Source: Gemmatimonadaceae bacterium (lineage in GTDB: Bacteria; Gemmatimonadota; Gemmatimonadetes; Gemmatimonadales; Gemmatimonadaceae). Taken from it: DNA of 64,000 nucleotides. This document shows, piece after piece, positions 27,059-34,309 of this stretch. The translations under genes were made by a program, and so were the position numbers. Location of the stretch: positions 1 through 64,000 of the forward strand of contig DASYSS010000101.1 in the NCBI GenBank assembly GCA_036003045.1, in the 5' to 3' direction. Under the pieces are notes generated by a model. The model was not told where the DNA came from. It made no database searches and was given only the letters and a program-made list of their open reading frames with translations. How positions within the stretch are numbered: position 1 is the stretch's first letter; each line of letters opens with the position of its first letter.

Positions 27059-28078
27059 CTACGGCTTCTTCTCCCCCGCGACGAGCATCTTCACGTGGTC
27101 CTGCGCCAGCTGTAGGCCACCTTCCTCGGGCGTCACGCGCCCGTCGCCGTTTGCGTCGAATCCGGCCATCAACTGCTCCGACATTGACGCCATTCGGCTG
27201 ACCAGCGCGGCCGCGTCGGCGGGCGACGTCGCCGCCTGAACCTGCTTCGCGATCGCGATGACAGAATCCGCGCGCATCGCGCTGTTCTTCGCCGCCTGCG
27301 CGATATGCGCCGCGTGCGTCTGCACGTTCTGCGAGGCACCCGGCGCCTTCGCCGCAAGCTCGATGTGGGTCGCCGCGCCGATCGCCGCCTTCTTCATTCC
27401 GTAGCCGAGTCCGGGGCCCGTCGGCACGATCGTCGGGTCGAGCGCGTTGAGAACGTGCCCGGCGTGGAGCTTCATCGCGTCGAGGTTGTTCGGCTGCCGG
27501 CCGGCCAGACCCGCGTGCTGAATCGCGACCTTGGCCTCGTTGATCGCGACCGTGAGCAGCCCATCGCCGTTGGGCGTGTCGTTGAACGCGTTGACCACGT
27601 GGCCGATGTGCGTGCCAACGGCCCCTGGTGGGAGATCCGCGGGGGGAATGACGTTTACGTGCGGTGGTGGCGGTGGAAGAAGGCCGGGAGTCGGCACGCC
27701 GCTGATCTCCGCCACCATCGCGTCGAAATCCTTTCGCAGCGCGGGGTCGACGCTCACGAGATAGATCTTGTGCTCGTAATCCCCCTCGGTCATCCCGTTG
27801 TGGTGCAGGATCTCGGCGATCTGGCTCCTCAGGCTGTCACGAAGCTCCGCCTGGGACTCGGGCTTCGTGTTCCTGATCGAAGCGAGCCGAACCGCGCTCG
27901 AGTCGCGCGCGACGCCGATCGCGACGTGCGTCTTGGCGAACGTCATCAGATCCTCGTGACTCATCGCCTTCGCGGCGGCCGCCGGCGCGGGACTTCCCGC
28001 GGGCGTCTGCGCGACGATTGGCGATGCGGCCGCGAGCACGACCACAGCAGCACTGGCAACGATGGGCGAACGACGCAC
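27059..28078 (-). CDS. Exported protein with EF-hand-like calcium motif
   Basis: 339 residues from a GTG start at 28078, preceded by GGGGGAA; longer frames have no signal. Signal peptide MRRSPIVASAAVVVLAAASP ending IVAQ. The mature part is helix-rich with repeated His-Ala segments (HVVNAFNDTPNGDGLL, HAGHVLNALDP, THAAHIAQAAK). An EF-hand-like loop DANGDGRVTPEE lies close to the C-terminus. Proline-rich LLPPPPPHVNVIPP separates two parts. Likely periplasmic; function unknown. Its 3' end abuts the repeat array 27001-27058. Confidence 0.8.
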   Translation of the reverse strand: MRRSPIVASAAVVVLAAASPIVAQTPAGSPAPAAAAKAMSHEDLMTFAKTHVAIGVARDSSAVRLASIRNTKPESQAELRDSLRSQIAEILHHNGMTEGDYEHKIYLVSVDPALRKDFDAMVAEISGVPTPGLLPPPPPHVNVIPPADLPPGAVGTHIGHVVNAFNDTPNGDGLLTVAINEAKVAIQHAGLAGRQPNNLDAMKLHAGHVLNALDPTIVPTGPGLGYGMKKAAIGAATHIELAAKAPGASQNVQTHAAHIAQAAKNSAMRADSVIAIAKQVQAATSPADAAALVSRMASMSEQLMAGFDANGDGRVTPEEGGLQLAQDHVKMLVAGEKKP

Positions 28079-28201
28079 GGTTTCCCCCGCGGATCCCGAC
28101 AAGGTGGTGAAGCGAATCAGGCGACCGATCACTCCAGCCTGATATTCGAGAAACGCACTCCCCGGGTCAATCCGCTGGAACGGTGGGGAGACGGAGGGCT
28201 G

Positions 28202-28217
28202 GTGGGCCGGTGGGCCG
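28202..28217. repeat. two copies of GGTGGGCC
   Basis: Two tandem 8-bp units at the 5' flank of the gene ending 28078 and 38 bases from the LOG stop; GGTC follows. Same repeat type as the other arrays. Confidence 0.8.
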
Positions 28218-28254
28218 GTCTGCAGAGTGAGAGTTGGCCCGCCTCGATTGAATC

Positions 28255-28845
28255 TCAGGGCGCCACGGCGGGCAGCCACTTCACCTCGCTGGGCATTGGC
28301 GCGGCGGCGAGGCGGTCGAGCAGCCGCTCCCCCTCATCATCGACAATGAGCCGGTCGCGCTGAACGGCGCTCACGAACCCCTCGGCCACCGCGCGATCCG
28401 CCATCTCCAGGATCGGGTCGTAGTAGCCCGCGACGTTGAGCACGCCAAGGGGCTTGCGATGGAAGCCGAGCTGCGCCCAGGTGACCACCTCGCAGAACTC
28501 GTCCCAACTTCCGAACCCGCCCGGCAGCATGACGAACGCGTCGGCGAGATCCGCCATGCGCTGCTTGCGCTCGTGCATCGTCTCGACGACGTGAAGCGTC
28601 GTGAGCCCGCGATGGGCGATCTCGCGCTCGGCGAGTGCGCGTGGAATGACTCCGATGGCGCGTCCGCCGGCGCCGAGCGTTGCGTCGGCGAGCACACCCA
28701 TGAGGCCGACGCATCCGCCGCCGAAAACGAGGGTGATCTCGCGCGCCGCGAGCGCCTCACCGAAGCGACGGGCGGATTCCGCATAGAGCGGGCGAGCGCC
28801 AATGCTGGAGGCGCAGAAGACGCAGATGGATTCGAGTTTGCTCAT
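28255..28845 (-). CDS. LOG family protein (TIGR00730, phosphoribohydrolase type)
   Basis: 196 residues, normal length. Rossmann-type FVFGGGCVGLMG-like stretch and the catalytic/nucleotide motif MLPGGFGSWDEF (about 107-118), with the variant PGGxGSWxE in place of PGGxGTxxE. LOG proteins hydrolyse cytokinin riboside 5'-monophosphate or other nucleotide 5'-monophosphates. Cytoplasmic. The ATG is separated only by TTTTTC from an 88-bp tandem repeat, so no ribosome site is present. Confidence 0.9.
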   Translation of the reverse strand: MSKLESICVFCASSIGARPLYAESARRFGEALAAREITLVFGGGCVGLMGVLADATLGAGGRAIGVIPRALAEREIAHRGLTTLHVVETMHERKQRMADLADAFVMLPGGFGSWDEFCEVVTWAQLGFHRKPLGVLNVAGYYDPILEMADRAVAEGFVSAVQRDRLIVDDEGERLLDRLAAAPMPSEVKWLPAVAP

Positions 28846-28850
28846 TTTTC

Positions 28851-28938
28851 GGGAAACCGGGAAACCGGGAAACCGGGAAACCGGGATACCGGGATACCGA
28901 GATACCGAGATACCGAGCTACCGAGATACCGAGCTACC
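28851..28938. repeat. 88-bp tandem repeat, 11 units of 8 bp (GGGAAACC to GAGCTACC)
   Basis: Four GGGAAACC, two GGGATACC, then GAGATACC, GAGATACC, GAGCTACC, GAGATACC, GAGCTACC. The unit drifts along the array. It begins five bases upstream of the LOG start codon. A degenerate continuation (GGTTCC-GGTTACGC-GGTGCCC-GGTGACCC) follows at about 28979-29015. Confidence 0.97.
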
Positions 28939-29060
28939 GGAACAGAGGAACGGCCGTCGGATCGAAACGGAAAACGCGGTTCCGGTTACGCGGTGCCCGG
29001 TGACCCGGTTCCCCGACCTTGCGCTCCGCCACCATCACCCACTACCGTCCCCAACACAAC
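28939..29060. other. intergenic region with degenerate repeats before the riboswitch
   Basis: No gene is seen. It holds drifted GGTNNCC units at about 28979-29015 and a pyrimidine-rich stretch. The promoter for the cobalamin-riboswitch transcript must be here, but no clear -35/-10 pair was picked out. Confidence 0.4.
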
Positions 29061-29240
29061 CGAATCGCGTGAACGGGGTCAAGTTGTAGGAAGCCGGTGC
29101 GATTCCGGCGCGGCCCCGCCACTGTAAGAGACTTCGCGAGCATTTCGACTTCGCTCGCAAAAAAAGGTCTGCTCATTCGTCCACTGGCGCGCTCGCGCGC
29201 TGGGAAGGCGAGCCAGACTGTCTCGAGCCAGGAGACCGTC
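29060..29240 (+). ncRNA. Cobalamin (B12) riboswitch
   Basis: Contains the conserved core GCCACTG (29118-29124), the preceding GGAAGCCGGTGCGATTCCGGC block (about 29089-29109) and the distal AGCCAGGAGACC (29226-29237). The BtuB-like gene begins about 120 bases downstream, the usual place for this element. Adenosyl- or hydroxo-cobalamin binding would repress the gene. The end points are approximate. Ligand subtype is not determined. Confidence 0.93.
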
Positions 29241-29361
29241 CCCGTTCACTCCCGCACAGAACCCCCTCGAGGGAGGGGCGCGGGGTCGAACGAAAGACTG
29301 CCGACTCCTGGCGCCTTCCCTTCGCCCCGTCCCGCTCCTCGACCGAGCCAGGACGGGTTTC

Positions 29362-31587
29362 ATGTTTTTGGACGCAGCAGTGAACGGCCTTCCTCGTCGC
29401 GCGACTCGATCGCTCGTCATCGCGGCGTTCACCATGGCGTCCTTCATCTCGGCGCGCGGCGTGTTCGCGCAGGTGCCGGGAGAGCTGCGCGGACGTGTGA
29501 CTGACGCGGCCACGGGACGCGCCATCGCCGGCGCGCGCATCGAGATCGCGGACCGGGTCGACCCGGTCCGCTCCGATGCTGACGGATCGTTCGTCGTGCG
29601 CGGTCTCGCTCCGCAGATGTACACGATCTCGGTACGCGCCGTCGGCTACGCGGCCGGTAAACGCGACGTCTCCGTCGAGAACGGGCGCGTCGCGCGGTTT
29701 GACGCCGCCCTCGAGCCGTTGCCGACACGGTTGCCGACCGTCGTGAGCTCGGCGTCTCAAGCGTCGGCCGAACGCGAGACGGCCGCTTTCGATCGCTCCG
29801 CGATCGAGTCATCGGGCAAGCATGACGTGGGCGAATTGTTGACGGCGGTGCCCGGCGTCGTCGTGACACGTAGCGGCGGCCCGGGACAGCCCAGCCAAGC
29901 CTCCATACGGGGGTCGAGCGCGGCCGAGGTGTTGGTCGTGCTCGACGGCGTGATCTTGAACTCGCCGCTCACCGGCGCTGCGGATCTGTCGCAGCTGCCG
30001 CTCGCAACGATCGAACGAGTGACCGTCTGGGAGGGTGCGCAGTCGGCGCGCTACGGTGGCCGTGCGCTCGGCGGAGTGATCGTGATCGAGACGCGCCGGG
30101 CTGTGCGCGAGGCATCGCTCTCGCTCGACGCCGGCGCGTGGGGAGAACGCGCGGTAAGCGGCTCGATCGGCCATTCGTCCGAGTCAGGGTCAGGACTGCG
30201 CGCGTCGCTCTCGGCCGAACATCGGACAGCGCGCGGCGACTTCTCGTACGACGTGCCGGCGGTTCGCGGCGGCGGTACGGCGACGCGCACCAACTCCGAC
30301 GCCACCTCGACCAACGTGCTCGGCGTCGCCGCCATCGACGGATCAGCGGGAACAGCACGCGCCCGAGTCGACTGGCGTGCGACGGACCGAGGGTTGGCGG
30401 GAAGCATCGTGCAACCGTCGCTCACCGGCCGAGACGACGAGCACCACGCGTCAGGCGGGCTCGATCTTTCCTCCGTTCGCGGACCGCTCGCGTTCGACGG
30501 ATCGGCGAGCGTCACGCGCGACCGCGCGCATTTTGCCGATCCGGCGCCGCCGTTCGGCTCATCGTACGACGACGTCCTCGACGCCACCGAAGCGCGCGCC
30601 GCGGCGTCGGTGACTGGAACGGGCTCCCCGGGCGGTAACACGCCCATGACCTTCACGCTCGGCGGGGACGCCCGGCATCTCGGCGTGAGCGCCACGTCGT
30701 TGGCTGAGAATGCGCCGCGGTCGCAGCGGATCGTCGGCGCGTACGCGAATGTCCGCGCGGCACGCGATCTCGGCGGCGTCGCGGTGTCCGCGATGCTCTC
30801 CAATCGCGTCGACGACGATGACCTTCTCGCGTCGACGATGTCGTCGCCCCGCGCGTCGATGCAACTCGCCCGCGGCGTCGCCTCTCTCTCGGCGTCGGTC
30901 GGAAACGGCTATTCGCCGCCCTCGCTCGCTGACCAGTTCTTCCACGAGGGCGTTCTCGTGAAGGCGAATCCGTCGCTCGCGCCGGAGCGCACGCGAGGAG
31001 AGACCGAGCTGCGTGCGGCATTGGGGGACGTCACGCTCGGCGCCGCCGCGGTAAGCGGCGATGCGGCGGTGTACCGCGCCGACGTGAACGGAATGATTCT
31101 CTGGTCGCCCGACTTTCGGTTCGTTTGGAGTCCCGCGAACGTCGACGTTCGCCGCTCCGGTTGGCAGTTGGGGGCGCGGCTTGCCGTGCCGTCAATTTCT
31201 GGATTCAACGTCCTCGGGAACGTCGACCACACCGACGTCGCGTACACGGGCGGCGCCCGAACGGGTCAGGTGATCTACCGGCCGCGCGTGACGGCGCGGA
31301 TCGCCGAATCGATCGCGCGTCCATTCGCGCGCGTCGACGTCGAGACGCGTTATGTCGGCGAACGGCGAACCGTCGCGGGAACGGATCTCAACGCTCTCGA
31401 TCCATATTGGCTCACCGACGTGCGCATCGCCGTGCCGATCGCGCGCGCGGCGTGGCACGTCGAGGCAGCCGTCGGGGTCGAGAACGTGTTCGACCGGTCG
31501 GCTTCGATGCTCGTCGACTACCCGTTCGGCGGTCGGCGCTGGACGGTCTCGCTGCGCACGAGACGCGGAGGCGCCGGCGGCGGATAG
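29362..31587 (+). CDS. BtuB-like TonB-dependent receptor
   Basis: 741 residues. Signal peptide (SLVIAAFTMASFISARGVFA, then Q). Carboxypeptidase-regulatory-like domain about 35-115 (GRVTDAATGRAIAGARIEI), then a plug domain with GVVVTRSGGPGQPSQASIRG, VLDGVILNSPL and VTVWEGAQSARYGGRALGG, then a barrel to the end. BtuB-type plug (SIRGSSAAEVLVVLDG) and the riboswitch just upstream support cobalamin uptake. The C-terminus ends LRTRRGGAGGG, without the terminal aromatic residue typical of barrel proteins. Located in the outer membrane. Start: ATG preceded by AGGACGGG. Confidence 0.92.
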   Translation: MFLDAAVNGLPRRATRSLVIAAFTMASFISARGVFAQVPGELRGRVTDAATGRAIAGARIEIADRVDPVRSDADGSFVVRGLAPQMYTISVRAVGYAAGKRDVSVENGRVARFDAALEPLPTRLPTVVSSASQASAERETAAFDRSAIESSGKHDVGELLTAVPGVVVTRSGGPGQPSQASIRGSSAAEVLVVLDGVILNSPLTGAADLSQLPLATIERVTVWEGAQSARYGGRALGGVIVIETRRAVREASLSLDAGAWGERAVSGSIGHSSESGSGLRASLSAEHRTARGDFSYDVPAVRGGGTATRTNSDATSTNVLGVAAIDGSAGTARARVDWRATDRGLAGSIVQPSLTGRDDEHHASGGLDLSSVRGPLAFDGSASVTRDRAHFADPAPPFGSSYDDVLDATEARAAASVTGTGSPGGNTPMTFTLGGDARHLGVSATSLAENAPRSQRIVGAYANVRAARDLGGVAVSAMLSNRVDDDDLLASTMSSPRASMQLARGVASLSASVGNGYSPPSLADQFFHEGVLVKANPSLAPERTRGETELRAALGDVTLGAAAVSGDAAVYRADVNGMILWSPDFRFVWSPANVDVRRSGWQLGARLAVPSISGFNVLGNVDHTDVAYTGGARTGQVIYRPRVTARIAESIARPFARVDVETRYVGERRTVAGTDLNALDPYWLTDVRIAVPIARAAWHVEAAVGVENVFDRSASMLVDYPFGGRRWTVSLRTRRGGAGGG

Positions 31588-31648
31588 CCGGCACCGAGAG
31601 CTCGTTCACATAACTCCGACAAACGTCATTCCTTCAACACGGCGATCC

Positions 31649-32740
31649 ATGCACCGCTACAACATTCGTCTCGCGACCCTTGCCCTCCTCGGCTCGCTCG
31701 CGTTCACCATCAGCTGCTCGGACGACACCACCGCTCCGGTCGCTCCGGGGTTTCTCGGCGGAACGGCGGGCGACCACGAGGTCGGCGTCGTCGTCAACTC
31801 TCTGGCGCGCAGCCTGACGCTATTTCAGCACGGGAGTCCGGGGACGCAGCAACAAGTGGCGCTCGGATCGAGCACCACGATCACTCCCACGGGCATGTCG
31901 GTGCGCGGCCGCGTTGCCGCCGTACCGCTCGGCGACGCGGCTTCGGTCGCGCTGGTCGATCTCCAGGGTGATTCGGTCAAGCGTTTCTTCACCTTCGCGT
32001 CCGGAAATGCGACCGGTTCCGCTTTTGTGGACGACACGACGGTCGTCGCGGCCAATCTCCTGACCAACGTCGTCGGCCGCTTCACCACGGGTCAGACCGC
32101 CGCCGCGATCACGAAGACGGTGACCGTCGCGCCGCAGCCTACGGCTATCGCCGTGACTGGAGGGCGCGTATTCGTCGTGTCGTCGAATCTCGACCAGAAT
32201 TTTCAGCCGATCGGCAATGGGATCGTGACGGCGATCGACCCGACGACGATGACCGTCGTGGGAACGGCGACGATGGGCGGAACGAACTCGACCGACATCA
32301 GCGTTGGCCCCGACGGTCTGCTCTACGTGGTGAATACGGGTGATTTTTCGAGCCCGGGCAGTCTCACCGTGCTCAACGGTGGGACCATGCAGGTCGTAAC
32401 AACCGTCGCGAACGTCGGCGTGGGTCCGGGAGCGGTCTACGTCGACGCTTCGGGCTTGGCGTACATCTCCGGTTTTCTCTTCGGCACGGCCGTCTGGAGC
32501 ACGACGACTCGAACATTCGTTCGGTCGCCCGACAACGCGCTTTGCGCCAAGTTGGCGAACGGCGGTTGCCGCGGCGCGTTCGCCGCGACGACGGACAGGG
32601 CGGGCAACGTGTATCAGGCGTTCTTCGGCACGGCGAGCCTTCCGGCGCAGTTGTTCGTGTACAAAGCCGGCACGTTCTCGCTTAGCGACAGCGTGGCGGT
32701 CGGAGCCGGGGCATCCGCGGCGACGATTCGCGTGTTCTAG
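31649..32740 (+). CDS. YncE-like beta-propeller lipoprotein
   Basis: 363 residues. Lipoprotein signal (MHRYNIRLATLALLGSLAFT, lipobox ISC). Repeating propeller-like blades: SVALVDLQGDSVKRFF, PTAIAVTGGRVFVVSSNL, DISVGPDGLLYVVNTGD, GPGAVYVDASGLAYISG. YncE-like proteins often sit beside TonB receptors. It begins 61 bases after the BtuB-like gene on the same strand and probably belongs to the riboswitch-controlled transcript. A role in periplasmic or surface cobalamin handling is inferred, not shown. Confidence 0.82.
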   Translation: MHRYNIRLATLALLGSLAFTISCSDDTTAPVAPGFLGGTAGDHEVGVVVNSLARSLTLFQHGSPGTQQQVALGSSTTITPTGMSVRGRVAAVPLGDAASVALVDLQGDSVKRFFTFASGNATGSAFVDDTTVVAANLLTNVVGRFTTGQTAAAITKTVTVAPQPTAIAVTGGRVFVVSSNLDQNFQPIGNGIVTAIDPTTMTVVGTATMGGTNSTDISVGPDGLLYVVNTGDFSSPGSLTVLNGGTMQVVTTVANVGVGPGAVYVDASGLAYISGFLFGTAVWSTTTRTFVRSPDNALCAKLANGGCRGAFAATTDRAGNVYQAFFGTASLPAQLFVYKAGTFSLSDSVAVGAGASAATIRVF

Positions 32741-32876
32741 GACTCGGCCGTCGGTGTGACGTGCATTACACAGCGCGCGTCGTGACGCGCCCGCCCGACG
32801 TGGGGTCTCTTCTCGTGTCGGACCGCGCAGTGTCGCGAGCGCGTCGCTGCCGACGTCTCCCACCCGGAGTTCCACG

Positions 32877-33434
32877 ATGCGAATTCGAGTAGGCGTTCTC
32901 GCCGGTGCGTTTCTCTCGCTCACGCTCGCCACGGCGGCCTCTCTTGCCGCACAGGGCGCGGCCGCGACGATCTGTAAGGACGGAACCACATCGGTAGCCT
33001 CGGGACGCGGCGCGTGTTCCGGCCATGGCGGCGTAGACGCCAAAGCGACCGACGTCGCGAAAAAGGGCGCTGCCAAAGTAGACAAGGCCGAAAGCAAGGC
33101 CGCGTCGGCGACGGCCAAGGCTGAAAAGACGACTGAGAAGGCCGCGAAGAGCACGGACAAGGCCGCCGACAAGGCCGCCGAGAAGACGGCGGCCCAGACG
33201 TCCAAAGCCGACGCGGCAGCGGCCAAGACGGCATCGAAGGCCGAGTCGAAGGTCGAGAAGAGCGAGTCCAAGGCCGCGGACAAAGCGGCGAAGACGACGA
33301 AGACGGCCTCCAGCCTCGACAACAAGGACCCGACCAACGCGACCGCACAGTGCAAAGACGGCACGTACTCACACGCGACGCATCACCAGGGCGCGTGCTC
33401 GAACCACGGCGGCGTAGCGAAATTCTTGAAGTAG
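32877..33434 (+). CDS. Exported protein with DUF3761-like motifs at both ends of a Lys/Ala-rich repeat
   Basis: 185 residues. Signal peptide (MRIRVGVLAGAFLSLTLATA, cleaved near AAQ). Residues about 32-53 (CKDGTTS, GRGACSGHGGV) and about 153-178 (CKDGTYS, HQGACSNHGGV) are two copies of a DUF3761-like pattern. Between them about 100 residues are almost only K, A, S, T, E and D in KADKAAEKT-like units, predicted to be a long helix, resembling late-embryogenesis or histone-H1-like low complexity. Function unknown. Four Cys (two per motif) could be metal ligands or disulfides. No operon partner is obvious. Confidence 0.83.
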   Translation: MRIRVGVLAGAFLSLTLATAASLAAQGAAATICKDGTTSVASGRGACSGHGGVDAKATDVAKKGAAKVDKAESKAASATAKAEKTTEKAAKSTDKAADKAAEKTAAQTSKADAAAAKTASKAESKVEKSESKAADKAAKTTKTASSLDNKDPTNATAQCKDGTYSHATHHQGACSNHGGVAKFLK

Positions 33435-33505
33435 CGTTCTCTCATGGAAGGCTCGGCGCCGCTGAGGCCAGCGGGTAGCCCACGCGGTGGGCTCGTCCGA
33501 GCCGA

Positions 33506-33547
33506 ACAACCCTGGGGTGCCACCCGCACTCCAGGGTTGTGTCTTTT
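33506..33547 (+). terminator. rho-independent terminator
   Basis: Ten-base stem ACAACCCTGG / CCAGGGTTGT (33506-33515 with 33531-33540), then GTCTTTT. Lies between the Lys/Ala protein gene and the convergent YbhB gene. A second hairpin (AGCCCACGCGGTGGGCT) precedes it. Confidence 0.85.
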
Positions 33548-33559
33548 CGCGAGCCGGAC

Positions 33560-34099
33560 TCAGTGTCCGAAGCGTCCGGTGATCGATCCCGACGCCAGGA
33601 GATGCCCGCGCATTCGGAAGATGACTCCGGCGCCGGTCGTCTTGTCCGTGGCGCCTCTCGGGGTGTCGACGTCGAGCGCGTAGACCGTGAATATGTAGCG
33701 GTGGTCGCCGTCTCCTTTCGGCGGGGCGGGCCCGTCGTACGACGCCGTACCCGAGTCGCCGTATCCGCTCTGCGCGCCGGCGGGAGCGCGCCCTGTGCCG
33801 GCGCCTGCATCCAGCTTCGTGACCGACGCCGGAATGCCCCACGCGAGCCAATGCCAGTATCCCGATCCGGTCGGCGCGTCGGGATCGAAACAGGTGATCG
33901 CAAAGCTCTTCGTTCCCGGCGGCGCGCCGCTCCACGAGATCTGCGGCGACTGATTCCCGCCCCCGGCGCCGTCCGACACATTCTTCATCGGTATCTCGTC
34001 GCCGTCGGAAAACGCTTCGCTCGTTACGATGAGTTTTCCCTTCGCCGTCTGCGGCGCGCGCACCTCGATGGTCTCGTAGCCCGTTGACGTTGCCGGCAT
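33560..34099 (-). CDS. YbhB/YbcL (PEBP/Raf-kinase-inhibitor-like) protein
   Basis: 179 residues from ATG 34099, preceded by GGAGGAA; a longer in-frame start is possible but has no ribosome site. Motifs GNQSPQISWSGAP, SFAITCFDPDAPTGSGYWHW and KGDGDHRYIFTVYALD are those of the bacterial PEBP-like family. Cytoplasmic (no signal). Function of bacterial members is unclear; a ligand or protein-binding role is inferred. Convergent with the gene ending at 33434. Confidence 0.9.
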   Translation of the reverse strand: MPATSTGYETIEVRAPQTAKGKLIVTSEAFSDGDEIPMKNVSDGAGGGNQSPQISWSGAPPGTKSFAITCFDPDAPTGSGYWHWLAWGIPASVTKLDAGAGTGRAPAGAQSGYGDSGTASYDGPAPPKGDGDHRYIFTVYALDVDTPRGATDKTTGAGVIFRMRGHLLASGSITGRFGH

Positions 34100-34309
34100 T
34101 CGGTTCCTCCACGGAAGGGTGCCGTTGGGTGCTGCGCGATTCGGGCCACGAGCGTCGAACAGGCCCAACATTTTGTTTGCGGGGCTGGTACTACGACCGG
34201 GGCACGGCACGGCTGGCGTGTCACCAGCAATGAGACGCCGCCGCCCGGGGGGCCGGCGCGCGTCGTGTGTCCACGAGCTCGCTCAACCGCGCTTTTTTCG
34301 CCGGCACCC

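Noticed and set aside
26849-28938. CRISPR array
   Set aside because: The repeats are 7-8 bp without spacers, and no cas genes are near.
28459-29127. Open frames encoding repeats such as ETGKPGNRETG, and RLPATGYRLPATG in 26486-26932
   Set aside because: They are translations of the 7-8-bp intergenic repeats, not genes.
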